A stretch of 21,175 bases of DNA. Source: an uncultured Verrucomicrobiota bacterium (lineage in GTDB: Bacteria > Verrucomicrobiota > Verrucomicrobiia > Limisphaerales > JADLHS01). Both the position numbers and the translations under genes were made by a program. The number at the start of each line of letters is the position of its first letter. The first letter of the stretch is position 1. Location: the NCBI GenBank assembly GCA_937894935.1, contig CALAYC010000218.1, positions 1 through 21,175 on the forward strand, given 5' to 3'. The notes under the pieces were generated by a model. It worked only from the letters and a program-made list of their open reading frames with translations, was not told the origin of the DNA and did not search any database. Shown piece by piece: positions 14,146-21,175 of the stretch.

Positions 14146-16016
14146 AAGGGGAAGGATTCGTTTTCGTTGTTCGGGGTTGCTGCGACGGGTGTGGTGGGAG
14201 CAAAACTTTTCTGTGGCGCGGGTTCTTTCTTTTCCGGCTGCGCTTCGGGTTCGTGCGATGTGATTACGGGTTCAACCGGTTTCGCGTCGTATGGTGCGTC
14301 AGTGGTTGGTTCGGAAAATTTCACTGTCGGTGCGGCGCCGGATTTTGGCGCCAACGTGTCGGCAGGGTGTAACACTGCCGCGGCGACAGGGGGCGTAATT
14401 TCCGGCAACGTCGGTGTGGACTTCGCGTTGAGTCGCATTTGCGCGCGATTAACCAACGCGAGCATGGTCACCGCGGACGCGGCTTCGCGTTCCGCCGCTT
14501 GGATGCGGGCGAATTCACCGAGCACTTCAACGCGTACGGGCTCGTCACGCGTTGCCGGCTCCTGACCGTGCGTGGCGCGCATTGCGAGCAGAACGTGATG
14601 ACAATTAATGGCGTCGAGCGGACGCGCGGGCGAATAACCCGATTCGCGGCCCGCGACTTCCACCACCAGATTAGCCGCAAGCAATGTGCGTAACACCTGT
14701 TGGACGAGTTTGCTGGGAATTCCGAGTTCAGCGGAGATTTCGCTGATGGTGATTGGCGGACGACCTTGATTGAACCGCTGACCGATGCACGTCATCAATC
14801 GCAGTGCCACGAATTCGCGCCCGCGTTGATTGACGTTTTCCACGAGTCGATCGAGCAGATAGGAAGAGCGATTCTGAAATGCGTAAGCGATTTGCGCTCC
14901 CGCGAGAATTGTTACCCAGACGATGTAAAGTCCGCCCATCAACAGCGGGAGCATGAAGAGACTGCCGTAGATGGCGCTGGCACTGACCGCGCGCGATGCG
15001 AGTACCCAACCGAGATGATTGTAGCCGTGCCACGCGAGACCGGCGAGCGAGCCGCCGACCAATGCCGCGGTGAAGTAAACTTTCGTGTTCGGCAACAGCT
15101 TGTAGAGCATGGCGAACGTGAAACAGATAATCAGCGCGGGAAGAATGTTCGTCAGCAGCGGTTCTAAAAAGGGCACGACTCGGATAATCTGTCGCGACTT
15201 TTCGAAATTCGGTCCGTTCATCAAACCAATCGCGAGCACCAACAACACCGTGCCGGCGACGATGGTGAAAAAGTAATTCGTGATGCGTGACCACCAATCG
15301 CGTCCTTGCGTCACGCCCCAGATATCGTTGAACGTTTCTTCAACTCGCGTGAGCGTGAGAATCGCGGTTAACACGAGGAAGATCATACCCGTCGCGCCGA
15401 GCGTTCCGCTGTAACTTCGGCGTGCGAACTCGTAGATGAAGTTGGCGGCCTCGTGCGAAACGTTTTTCTTCACCTGCGTCGCGCCTTCCGTTTTGGCGGC
15501 ATGAGTGGAAGCGTCGTCGGGCGGGGGATTCGTTGCAACTTCACTGCTTAGCAGCGGCGCTTCCGATGCGTCGTTTGTGCCCGCACCGTAAGCGGAGCGA
15601 AACGCGTTTTCATCGAAATAGATATTTTCAAACGGCGCGCGCGACACAGCGGGTTCATCAGATGACGCAGGCGGAGCGGTGATGTCCGGATCAACGTGTG
15701 CGGTCGGAGCGATGCGATCCACAAATCCTTCAATCGCCTGGCGAATGCGGGCTTCGCCTTCCGATTTGAGCAACACACTCGCGACGCTCATCGCGACCGC
15801 CAGCATGGGAATGAGCGAGAGCAACGTGGTGTAGGAAAGCGCCGAAGCGCGAACGAAGCAGCGGTTGCGGACGAAACTGCGTCCCACCAGCACCCAGAAA
15901 TGAAAAAAGCGTTCGAACTTCGTCAGGCTGTTTTCCAAAGAGAACAGGTCCTCTTTGGCCGAAACAAAAGAGCCGGATGCCACGCGGGCGAGGCGGGTGA
16001 ACCAATGCTTCAACAT
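14142..16016 (-). CDS. YihY/BrkB-family membrane protein fused to a winged-helix domain
   Basis: At 624 residues this is about twice the size of E. coli YihY (290). The YihY/BrkB membrane core is clear: FVRASALSYTTLLSLIPMLA (first segment, 54-73), GATGMIFLVLTAILTLTRVEETFNDIWGV (208-235), then further membrane segments to about residue 380. Three additions stand out. Residues 105-190 between the first two membrane segments are long, polar and Pro/Ala/Asp-rich. Residues 395-480 resemble an Rrf2-like winged helix (EFVALRLMTCIGQRF, ITISEISAELGIPSKLVQQV, LLAANLVVEVAG). The last 100 residues are a disordered Pro/Ala/Glu tail. The family was once called RNase BN in error; its real role is unknown. 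It overlaps ald by 4 nt and is divergent from the DUF1080 gene (171 bp). Confidence 0.87.
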   Translation of the reverse strand: MLKHWFTRLARVASGSFVSAKEDLFSLENSLTKFERFFHFWVLVGRSFVRNRCFVRASALSYTTLLSLIPMLAVAMSVASVLLKSEGEARIRQAIEGFVDRIAPTAHVDPDITAPPASSDEPAVSRAPFENIYFDENAFRSAYGAGTNDASEAPLLSSEVATNPPPDDASTHAAKTEGATQVKKNVSHEAANFIYEFARRSYSGTLGATGMIFLVLTAILTLTRVEETFNDIWGVTQGRDWWSRITNYFFTIVAGTVLLVLAIGLMNGPNFEKSRQIIRVVPFLEPLLTNILPALIICFTFAMLYKLLPNTKVYFTAALVGGSLAGLAWHGYNHLGWVLASRAVSASAIYGSLFMLPLLMGGLYIVWVTILAGAQIAYAFQNRSSYLLDRLVENVNQRGREFVALRLMTCIGQRFNQGRPPITISEISAELGIPSKLVQQVLRTLLAANLVVEVAGRESGYSPARPLDAINCHHVLLAMRATHGQEPATRDEPVRVEVLGEFARIQAAEREAASAVTMLALVNRAQMRLNAKSTPTLPEITPPVAAAVLHPADTLAPKSGAAPTVKFSEPTTDAPYDAKPVEPVITSHEPEAQPEKKEPAPQKSFAPTTPVAATPNNENESFPL

Positions 16017-16187
16017 GACGCAGATGTCACGCTAACAAAGCGCATCGCCAAGTCAATCGGCGCTCCGTCCGGAAGCACGCATGTTAATGCGGGCCAGAAT
16101 TTATCCGATTCACGCGAATTCAAACCCCACTTGACACGTCGGAGGATTTCGCGAAGGCTCGCCCGCATCAATCAACATTTTGATTTC
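16017..16187. other. Divergent intergenic region between the brkB-type gene and the DUF1080 gene
   Basis: This 171-bp gap should hold the promoters for the brkB-ald pair and for the DUF1080 gene. TTGACA at 16131-16136 fits a -35 box for the DUF1080 gene, but the hexamer at normal spacing (AAGGCT, around 16154) is a poor -10 box. No operator-like palindrome stands out. Confidence 0.4.
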
Positions 16188-17519
16188 ATGAATTTACACC
16201 GCAAAACCTGCTTTCCACGCGCCCATTGGCTTGCCGTCCTGACCGGCCTGGCGACGCTGCTGATTGGTTGTCAACAAACCCACATCGCCGTCAGCGATGG
16301 CGGATTCAAACCGCTGTTTGACGGCAAATCCCTTGAGGGATGGAAGGTCGTGAACGGCAAGGAAGGCGCTTACGGCGTGACAAATGGAATTCTCTATTGC
16401 GCCAGAGGATCGGGCGGAAATCTGATGACTGAAAAGGAGTACGAGAACTTCGTGCTGCGCTTCGAATTCAAACTGGAGGAAGGCTCCAACAACGGTCTCG
16501 GTATTCGCGCCCCGTTGGAAGGCGACGCGGCGTATCTGGGAATGGAAATTCAAATCCTCGATGAAGTTGCGGCGGAGAAAGGCAAGTGGGGACGATTGAA
16601 ACCGGAACAATTCCACGGCTCGATTTACGACGTCGTTGCCGCGGAGAAAGGCGCGTTGCTGCCGCCCGGCCAATGGAATGCTCAGGAAGTCGTTGCGGAT
16701 GGTCGCCAAATCAAGGTGACGTTGAACGGAAAGACGATTCTCGATGTGGACATCAACAACATCAAAGACCCGATTCGCATCGCGAAGCATCCGGGATTGT
16801 TCCGGCCGCGCGGGCACATTGGTTTTCTTGGACACGGCGATTACGTCGAGTTTCGTAACATTCGTATCAAAGAATTACCGCGTACCCGTCCGACCGAAGG
16901 CTTCACGTCCTTGTTCAACGGAAAGGATTTGACCGGCTGGAAAGGATTGGTGGGTGATCCCAAGAAACGCGTGGCGATGACGCCGCAGGCGCTGGCCGCC
17001 GCGCAGGAAAAAGCCGATGAACTGGCCAAATTGAACTGGCGCGTTGAAAACGGCACCTTGGTGTATCGCGGTACCAATTACGACAATCTGGTGACGGTTA
17101 AAGATTACGTGAACTTTGAGTTGCTCGTGGATTGGAAAATTGAGCCGCGCGCAGATAGCGGAATTTATCTCCGCGGCACGCCGCAGGTTCAAATCTGGGA
17201 TCCGTACACGGAGCCGGTCAAAGCCGGTAACGAAATCGGCAGCGGTGGCTTATTCAATAACAAGGTGAACGCGAGCAAGCCACTGGTCGTCGCCGACAAA
17301 CCCATTGGCGAGTGGAATCAATTCCGCATCATCATGGTGGGCGATAAAGTGCATGTGTTTCTGAACGATCAACTCGTGGTGAACGGCACAACGCTGGAGA
17401 ATTATTGGCAACGCGATTTGCCGGTGTTGCCGTTTGGACCGATTGAACTTCAGGCGCACACCACCGTCGTGTGGTTCAAAAACATCTACGTGCGCGAATT
17501 GCCGACGCTGCCGCGCTGA
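16188..17519 (+). CDS. Lipoprotein with two DUF1080 (3-keto-disaccharide hydrolase) domains
   Basis: A 443-residue exported protein. MNLHRKTCFPRAHWLAVLTG followed by LATLLIGCQQ gives a good lipobox with Cys28 lipidated. Domain 1 spans about 39-230 (FKPLFDGKSLEGWKVVNG, NFVLRFEFKLEEGSNNGLGI, HIGFLGHGDYVEFRNIRIKEL). Domain 2 spans about 239-438 (FTSLFNGKDLTGWKG, NFELLVDWKIEPRADSGIYL, GPIELQAHTTVVWFKNIYVREL). The two halves are similar, showing an internal duplication. Each has the concanavalin-like DUF1080 pattern, a family in which 3-keto-glycoside hydrolysis has been reported; catalytic residues cannot be assigned by eye. It probably acts at the cell surface or in the periplasm on sugars. The start is set by the signal peptide; the frame stays open upstream but overlaps the divergent gene. 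There is no Shine-Dalgarno motif. Confidence 0.9.
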   Translation: MNLHRKTCFPRAHWLAVLTGLATLLIGCQQTHIAVSDGGFKPLFDGKSLEGWKVVNGKEGAYGVTNGILYCARGSGGNLMTEKEYENFVLRFEFKLEEGSNNGLGIRAPLEGDAAYLGMEIQILDEVAAEKGKWGRLKPEQFHGSIYDVVAAEKGALLPPGQWNAQEVVADGRQIKVTLNGKTILDVDINNIKDPIRIAKHPGLFRPRGHIGFLGHGDYVEFRNIRIKELPRTRPTEGFTSLFNGKDLTGWKGLVGDPKKRVAMTPQALAAAQEKADELAKLNWRVENGTLVYRGTNYDNLVTVKDYVNFELLVDWKIEPRADSGIYLRGTPQVQIWDPYTEPVKAGNEIGSGGLFNNKVNASKPLVVADKPIGEWNQFRIIMVGDKVHVFLNDQLVVNGTTLENYWQRDLPVLPFGPIELQAHTTVVWFKNIYVRELPTLPR

Positions 17520-17537
17520 AGCAAAACGGTTGTCGAA

Positions 17538-18596
17538 TCAGGTGAGCTTGCGGTGGCGTAAGCGGTCAATCGCCACCGCGACGATAATGATGCCGCCGAT
17601 GACCATTTCCTGCACCCACTTCGGCCAGCCTACCTGTTGTCCGCCCATGTAAAGAATCGTGATCAACAGCGCACCGATGATCGTTCCGAGAATGGAACCT
17701 TCACCGCCGCTGAAGCTCGCGCCGCCGATGATGACTGCGGCGATGATGAACAATTCATACATAACCGCCGTGGTCGGTTGGCCGACGCCGCTGATGTAGG
17801 AGAACTGCATCAATCCCGCGACCCCGGCGAAAAATCCGCCCGCCATGTAAACGAACAATTTCGTTCGGCCCACCGGCACGCCGCAGAGCCGCGCGGTTTC
17901 TTCGTTCGAGCCCACGGCAAAGATGTGTCGGCCCAGTCGCGTGTAGCGCAGAATAAACGACGCCACCAACACGCCTGCCAGCAACATCCAGACGCCGGTC
18001 GGCAATAATTGCCAACTGCGGGCCGGATTGGTGAATACCGGATCCATCACCGTGTTGAGCCACGATTCTTCCGGCGGATAAATATCGCGTTCGTTCGCGA
18101 TGCCTTTGCCGAGGCCGCGAATCATTCCCATCGTTCCGAGTGTGACGATGAACGGCACGAGGCGCAGTCCGACGACCAGACTGCCGTTGATCAAACCTGC
18201 GAGTGTAGAAATTAAAATTCCTGCGCCCGCCGCCAGCAGTGGCGTTAACGTCGGATGCAAAGCGGCTAACGATTGCGTTTGCCCATCGGCACCGGCGACT
18301 TCGAGATTCATGACGTGCGCTACGGTCACGACGGAGAGGGCAATCAACGAGCCGGCAGAAAGATCGATGCCCGCCGAAATGATAATCATCGTCATGCCGA
18401 TTCCCGCCGTCGCGTACACGCAGGATTGGCGGAGAATGTTTTCGAGGTTTCGCGCGGAGCAAAAGTCGCCGCCCGTGGATTTAACGTAAATCGCGAAAAA
18501 CGTGAACACCACGATAAGCGCAAGAAAGCGCCCGAGCAGATTTCCCCAGCCGGAGTGCGGCGATAATTGGCGGACTCGTTTGACTCCGTCGCTCAT
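17538..18596 (-). CDS. Ribose/galactose-type ABC transporter permease (RbsC family)
   Basis: A 352-residue inner-membrane permease of the branched-chain/RbsC superfamily. Many hydrophobic segments are visible (for instance LLGRFLALIVVFTFFAIYV, GIGMTMIIISAGIDLSAGSL, LAAGAGILISTLAGLINGSL, VIIGGASFSGGEGSILGTII). Family motifs include IDLSAGS, PFIVTLGTMGMIRG, RYTRLGRHIFAVGSNEETARLCGV (the ATPase-contact loop) and GGASFSGGEGS. The conserved set suggests a functional sugar importer, with substrate unknown. Its start overlaps the stop of the ATPase gene by 4 nt, and AGGAAG lies 4 nt upstream. Its stop is 18 bp from the convergent DUF1080 gene, with no visible terminator. No solute-binding protein gene is beside it. 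Confidence 0.92.
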   Translation of the reverse strand: MSDGVKRVRQLSPHSGWGNLLGRFLALIVVFTFFAIYVKSTGGDFCSARNLENILRQSCVYATAGIGMTMIIISAGIDLSAGSLIALSVVTVAHVMNLEVAGADGQTQSLAALHPTLTPLLAAGAGILISTLAGLINGSLVVGLRLVPFIVTLGTMGMIRGLGKGIANERDIYPPEESWLNTVMDPVFTNPARSWQLLPTGVWMLLAGVLVASFILRYTRLGRHIFAVGSNEETARLCGVPVGRTKLFVYMAGGFFAGVAGLMQFSYISGVGQPTTAVMYELFIIAAVIIGGASFSGGEGSILGTIIGALLITILYMGGQQVGWPKWVQEMVIGGIIIVAVAIDRLRHRKLT

Positions 18597-20101
18597 GATT
18601 CTTCCTGTCCAATCGCCGCGGCGAGCAACGAATGTTCATCCCACTCCGCAACCGCGCGCGCTTCACTCAATCTGCCGCGTGACATGACCGCGATACGGTC
18701 GCACGTGCCGAGTAATTCCGGAAGATAACTGCTGATCATCAACACGGCTTTGCCGCGCGCGGCGAGTTCATCAATCAATTGATAAATCTGTGCTTTCGAG
18801 CCGACATCAATCCCGCGCGTCGGCTCATCGAGCAACAACACATCCACATCTGCATGCAGCAAACGGGCGATAGCCACTTTCTGTTGGTTGCCGCCGGAAA
18901 GCCCGCTGATGCGTTGCGCCGGGCCTTGGCATTTGATGGGGATTTTCTCAATCCACGGCTGGCACGCGGCGCGTTGGCGTGATGGCAGGACGAGACCGAT
19001 CGGCCCCAAGCCGGTGAGCCGCGACATCGTCAGGTTATCCGCGATGCTCAATCCCAGTGCGAGGCCTTCGGATTTGCGATCTTCACTGACAAGACCCACG
19101 CGTTGCGCCCAACGGCGTTGTGGCGTGGCGCGACCGGAAAAATTCGCGACGCGCACCTCACCACTTTTCACGCGATTCAAACCGAAGATGACGCGCATCA
19201 ATTCCGTGCGCCCTGCCCCCACCAATCCCGAAATGCCGAGCACTTCACCGCGACGCAATTGCAGCGAAGCCGATTGCGGTTTGGTAAATCCGGCGAGGTC
19301 GTTGACTTCCAGAATGACTTCGCCTGCGGTTCGAGTGGAACGCGGATAAAGATCATCCATCTGTCGCCCGACCATCATGGCGATGATCTGTTCGTTGCGC
19401 GTTTCTTTGGTGACACCGTGACCGACCGTTTCGCCGTCGCGCAAAACCGTGAAGCGATCCGAAATCGCCTGTACCTCTTCGAGAAAATGGGAGATGTAGA
19501 TAATGGAAATATTCTTCGCCTTCAGTCTTCGAATCAGCGCGAACAGCTTTTCAATGTCTTTGCTGGTCAGCGAACTGGTGGGTTCATCGAGCACGAGCAC
19601 GCGACAATCCAGAGCGACCGCGCGCGCAATCTCGACCAATTGCTGTTGCGCGATGGAAAGTCGCCGCACTTCGATTTCCGGCGCCAAATCGGCAAGTCCG
19701 ACTTCTGCGAGCGCTTCCGTAGCGCGACGTTTCATTTCCGTCCAACGCAACAATGGCCCGCGTGTTGGTTCGATGCCGAGAAGAATGTTCTCCATCACGG
19801 ACAAATGCGGCGCCAGCGCGAGTTCCTGATAAATCATCGCCACGCCGGATTGGCGCGCGTGCAACGGATTTCCCGGAACGTAATCGGCGCCGTCGAGGAA
19901 CATTTTTCCGTCGTCCGGCTGAATCGCGCCGGAGAGGATTTTCATCAATGTGCTTTTGCCGGCGCCGTTTTCGCCGATGAGCGCCATCACTTCGCCGGGT
20001 TGCACGGACAAATCAACGCCGCGCAGCGCTTTTGTCGCACCAAAGCTGCGACAGACGCGGCGCATTTCAAGACGTGGCACGGTGGCGGATGAGTCGGGCA
20101 T
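18593..20101 (-). CDS. Ribose/galactose-type ABC transporter ATPase (RbsA family)
   Basis: A 502-residue tandem ATPase, the usual RbsA/MglA length, that powers sugar uptake from the cytoplasmic face. Domain 1 has Walker A GENGAGKST (43-51), the Q-loop in IYQEL (90-94), LSIAQQQLVEIARA (148-161) and Walker B LVLDEPTSSL (169-178). Domain 2 has the degenerate GLVGAGRTE in place of Walker A (292-300), VSEDRKSEGL (338-347), LSGGNQQKV (401-409) and LLLDEPTRGIDVG (422-434). Loss of a true Walker A lysine in the second half is normal for the family. The start is the ATG at 20101, because homology to the family begins shortly after it; the frame is open further upstream to 20245. It forms an operon with the permease (4-nt overlap) and is divergent from galE (161 bp). 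A binding protein is missing from the window. Confidence 0.93.
   Translation of the reverse strand: MPDSSATVPRLEMRRVCRSFGATKALRGVDLSVQPGEVMALIGENGAGKSTLMKILSGAIQPDDGKMFLDGADYVPGNPLHARQSGVAMIYQELALAPHLSVMENILLGIEPTRGPLLRWTEMKRRATEALAEVGLADLAPEIEVRRLSIAQQQLVEIARAVALDCRVLVLDEPTSSLTSKDIEKLFALIRRLKAKNISIIYISHFLEEVQAISDRFTVLRDGETVGHGVTKETRNEQIIAMMVGRQMDDLYPRSTRTAGEVILEVNDLAGFTKPQSASLQLRRGEVLGISGLVGAGRTELMRVIFGLNRVKSGEVRVANFSGRATPQRRWAQRVGLVSEDRKSEGLALGLSIADNLTMSRLTGLGPIGLVLPSRQRAACQPWIEKIPIKCQGPAQRISGLSGGNQQKVAIARLLHADVDVLLLDEPTRGIDVGSKAQIYQLIDELAARGKAVLMISSYLPELLGTCDRIAVMSRGRLSEARAVAEWDEHSLLAAAIGQEES
18601..18606 (-). promoter_or_regulatory. Shine-Dalgarno site of the permease gene
   Basis: AGGAAG on the minus strand lies 4 nt before the permease ATG and inside the end of the ATPase gene. 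It is the only other good ribosome-binding motif found besides that of the lipoprotein gene at 2822, and it confirms the start at 18596. Confidence 0.65.
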
Positions 20102-20262
20102 GATAGGCGCATGATGTAACAGAGCGACCTCGCGGACGCAATGTCGCGAAACGGCAAGACTGTTTGAGTAATTTGCGGTGCGCGCCTCACTGAAAACACG
20201 ACAAAATCCGCGTGGCAAAAACATTTGAGCCGAATCAGGGGGCAAGGGTATGTTGAGCGCGC
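20102..20262. other. Divergent intergenic region between the sugar ABC operon and galE
   Basis: A 161-bp gap expected to carry both promoters. A short inverted repeat TCGCG (20130-20134) / CGCGA (20145-20149) lies just ahead of the ATPase gene, but it is too short to call an operator. No clear -35/-10 pair is visible in either direction. Confidence 0.35.
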
Positions 20263-21175
20263 ATGAATGTCTTTGTTACGGGTGGGGCGGGTTACATCGG
20301 ATCGGTCTGCGTGGAAGAACTCCTCAATGCCGGATACCGGGTCACGGTATTTGACAATCTTTCCGAAGGGCATCGTTCGGCCGTGGACCCGCGCGCGCAA
20401 TTCGTGGAAGGCTGTTTCAGCCATCGCGAACTCATCAAGCAGGCTATCTGCGAATCGAAGGCCGAAGCGATTTTACATTTCGCCGCCAACGCACTGGTCG
20501 GCGAATCCATGACCAACCCGTCGAAATATTTCCGCAATAACGTCAGCAACGCGTTAAATCTGCTCGATGCGGCCGTGGAATGTGGTGTGAAGAAATTTGT
20601 CTTCAGCTCGACCTGCGCCACGTATGGACCGCCGGATCGCGTGCCGATGACGGAAGATCTGCCGCAACGTCCGATTAATCCGTACGGCGAATCCAAGTTG
20701 ATGTTCGAGAAAATCCTCCAATGGTATCAGAAGTTGCACGGGCTGGAGTTCATCGCCTTCCGTTATTTCAACGCCGCCGGCGCGAGTGAAAAATTCGGCG
20801 AACATCATCGCATTGAAACGCATCTCATCCCGAACGTGCTCAAAGTCGCCTTGGGCCAGGCGAAGCAATGCGAGATTTATGGCACAGATTATCCGACGCC
20901 GGACGGGACGTGCATCCGGGATTACATTCATATCGTGGACCTCGCGCAGGCGCATATTCTCGGTCTCGCCCCGGGCAAAACCGGATTTTACAACCTCGGC
21001 AATGGCGACGGTTATTCCGTGAAGGAAGTCATTCAGATGTGCGAGACGGTTACGGGCGTGAAGATTCCGGCGATTGAAAAACCGCGGCGTCCGGGCGACC
21101 CGCCCAAACTCGTCGCCGCCGCCACCAAAGCGGTGAATGAACTCGGTTGGAAACCGAAATATCCGAAGCTCGAAG
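20263..21175 (+). CDS. galE: UDP-glucose 4-epimerase GalE (3' end beyond window)
   Basis: A frame starting at the ATG at 20263 stays open to the last base (304 codons plus one base), so the gene is cut by the window edge; at the usual GalE length of about 330 residues only 25-30 are missing. It interconverts UDP-glucose and UDP-galactose with bound NAD. Motifs: VTGGAGYIGS (5-14, NAD-binding), the FAAN region (73-76), FSSTCATYG (114-122, catalytic Ser/Thr with Tyr141 and Lys145 in YGESK), RYFNAAGAS (167-175), TCIRDYIHIVDLAQAH (216-231), YNLGNGDGYSV and RRPGDPPKLVA. An ATG at 20250 is out of frame. A GGGGGCAAGGG stretch sits about a dozen bases upstream, a weak ribosome-binding candidate. It is divergent from the ABC operon. 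Confidence 0.95.
   Translation, partial: MNVFVTGGAGYIGSVCVEELLNAGYRVTVFDNLSEGHRSAVDPRAQFVEGCFSHRELIKQAICESKAEAILHFAANALVGESMTNPSKYFRNNVSNALNLLDAAVECGVKKFVFSSTCATYGPPDRVPMTEDLPQRPINPYGESKLMFEKILQWYQKLHGLEFIAFRYFNAAGASEKFGEHHRIETHLIPNVLKVALGQAKQCEIYGTDYPTPDGTCIRDYIHIVDLAQAHILGLAPGKTGFYNLGNGDGYSVKEVIQMCETVTGVKIPAIEKPRRPGDPPKLVAAATKAVNELGWKPKYPKLE

Noticed and set aside
16131..16159. Sigma-70 promoter before the DUF1080 gene (TTGACA)
   Set aside because: The hexamer at normal spacing does not resemble TATAAT, so the pair is not convincing.
15696..16187. In-frame N-terminal extension of the DUF1080 protein
   Set aside because: It would overlap the divergent membrane-protein gene by over 300 bp and would bury the signal peptide and lipobox that begin at 16188.
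19103..20092. Long antisense frame of 329 codons opposite the ABC ATPase gene
   Set aside because: It is fully covered by an intact RbsA-type ATPase and shows no domain; its His/Arg-rich composition is typical of antisense frames.
1..21175. Replication origin or DnaA boxes
   Set aside because: Although mnmG and a parS-like site hinted at an origin, no cluster of TTATNCACA boxes or AT-rich unwinding region was seen, and gaps between genes are all under 200 bp.
1..21175. tRNA, rRNA, CRISPR or insertion sequence
   Set aside because: No cloverleaf, regular repeat-spacer array, transposase motif or flanking inverted repeats were found on reading either strand.

Overview
The window is a gene-dense stretch of bacterial chromosome with slightly more than half G+C. 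It has 19 recognisable protein genes, two of them cut by the window edges, and no tRNA, rRNA, transposon, integrase or CRISPR array that I can see. The gene set suggests a free-living heterotroph of the Verrucomicrobiota (Pedosphaera/Limisphaerales-like). The clues are a GLSLGE malonyl-transferase motif, a DUF1080 lipoprotein, long low-complexity tails on core proteins and very few Shine-Dalgarno sequences. This placement is inference from gene style, not from a marker-gene comparison.

Layout. 1-821 holds the tail of a gene that is probably scpA, then scpB (chromosome condensation with SMC). 898-1530 is thiE. 1595-2629 is a secreted GH5 glycoside hydrolase. 2822-3397 is a glycine-zipper lipoprotein with an EF-hand loop. 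3530-5008 holds a GcvR-like double-ACT protein and, convergent to it, an ACT-formyltransferase of the PurU type, which together suggest folate one-carbon and glycine control. 5091-6700 is fabD overlapped by a HAD phosphatase, closed by a clear terminator. Next to it is an oppositely oriented terminator for the small FmdB-type zinc-ribbon gene on the minus strand.

7227-12917 is a tight co-directional run: pgi (with an extra C-terminal winged-helix-like segment), mnmG and a DinG-type helicase. 13045-16016 on the minus strand is a two-gene unit in which a YihY/BrkB membrane protein with a fused winged helix overlaps alanine dehydrogenase by 4 nt. 16188-17519 is a lipoprotein with two DUF1080 domains. 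Convergent to it is a ribose-type ABC ATPase plus permease pair with no binding-protein gene in the window. galE runs off the right end.

The most unusual signal is inside mnmG. Relative to E. coli MnmG as I remember it, the protein has about 26 extra residues in its middle. That insert carries TGTTCCACATGGAACA, one base from a known form of the ParB-binding centromere site parS, and a second CCACGTGG core 55 bp away. Together with scpA/scpB in the same window and the usual closeness of gidA/mnmG to parAB near bacterial origins, this makes a chromosome-segregation site a testable idea. Other points of interest are two metabolic or membrane proteins fused to winged helices, a deformylase with a PurN-like active-site loop, and translation starts that mostly lack Shine-Dalgarno motifs.
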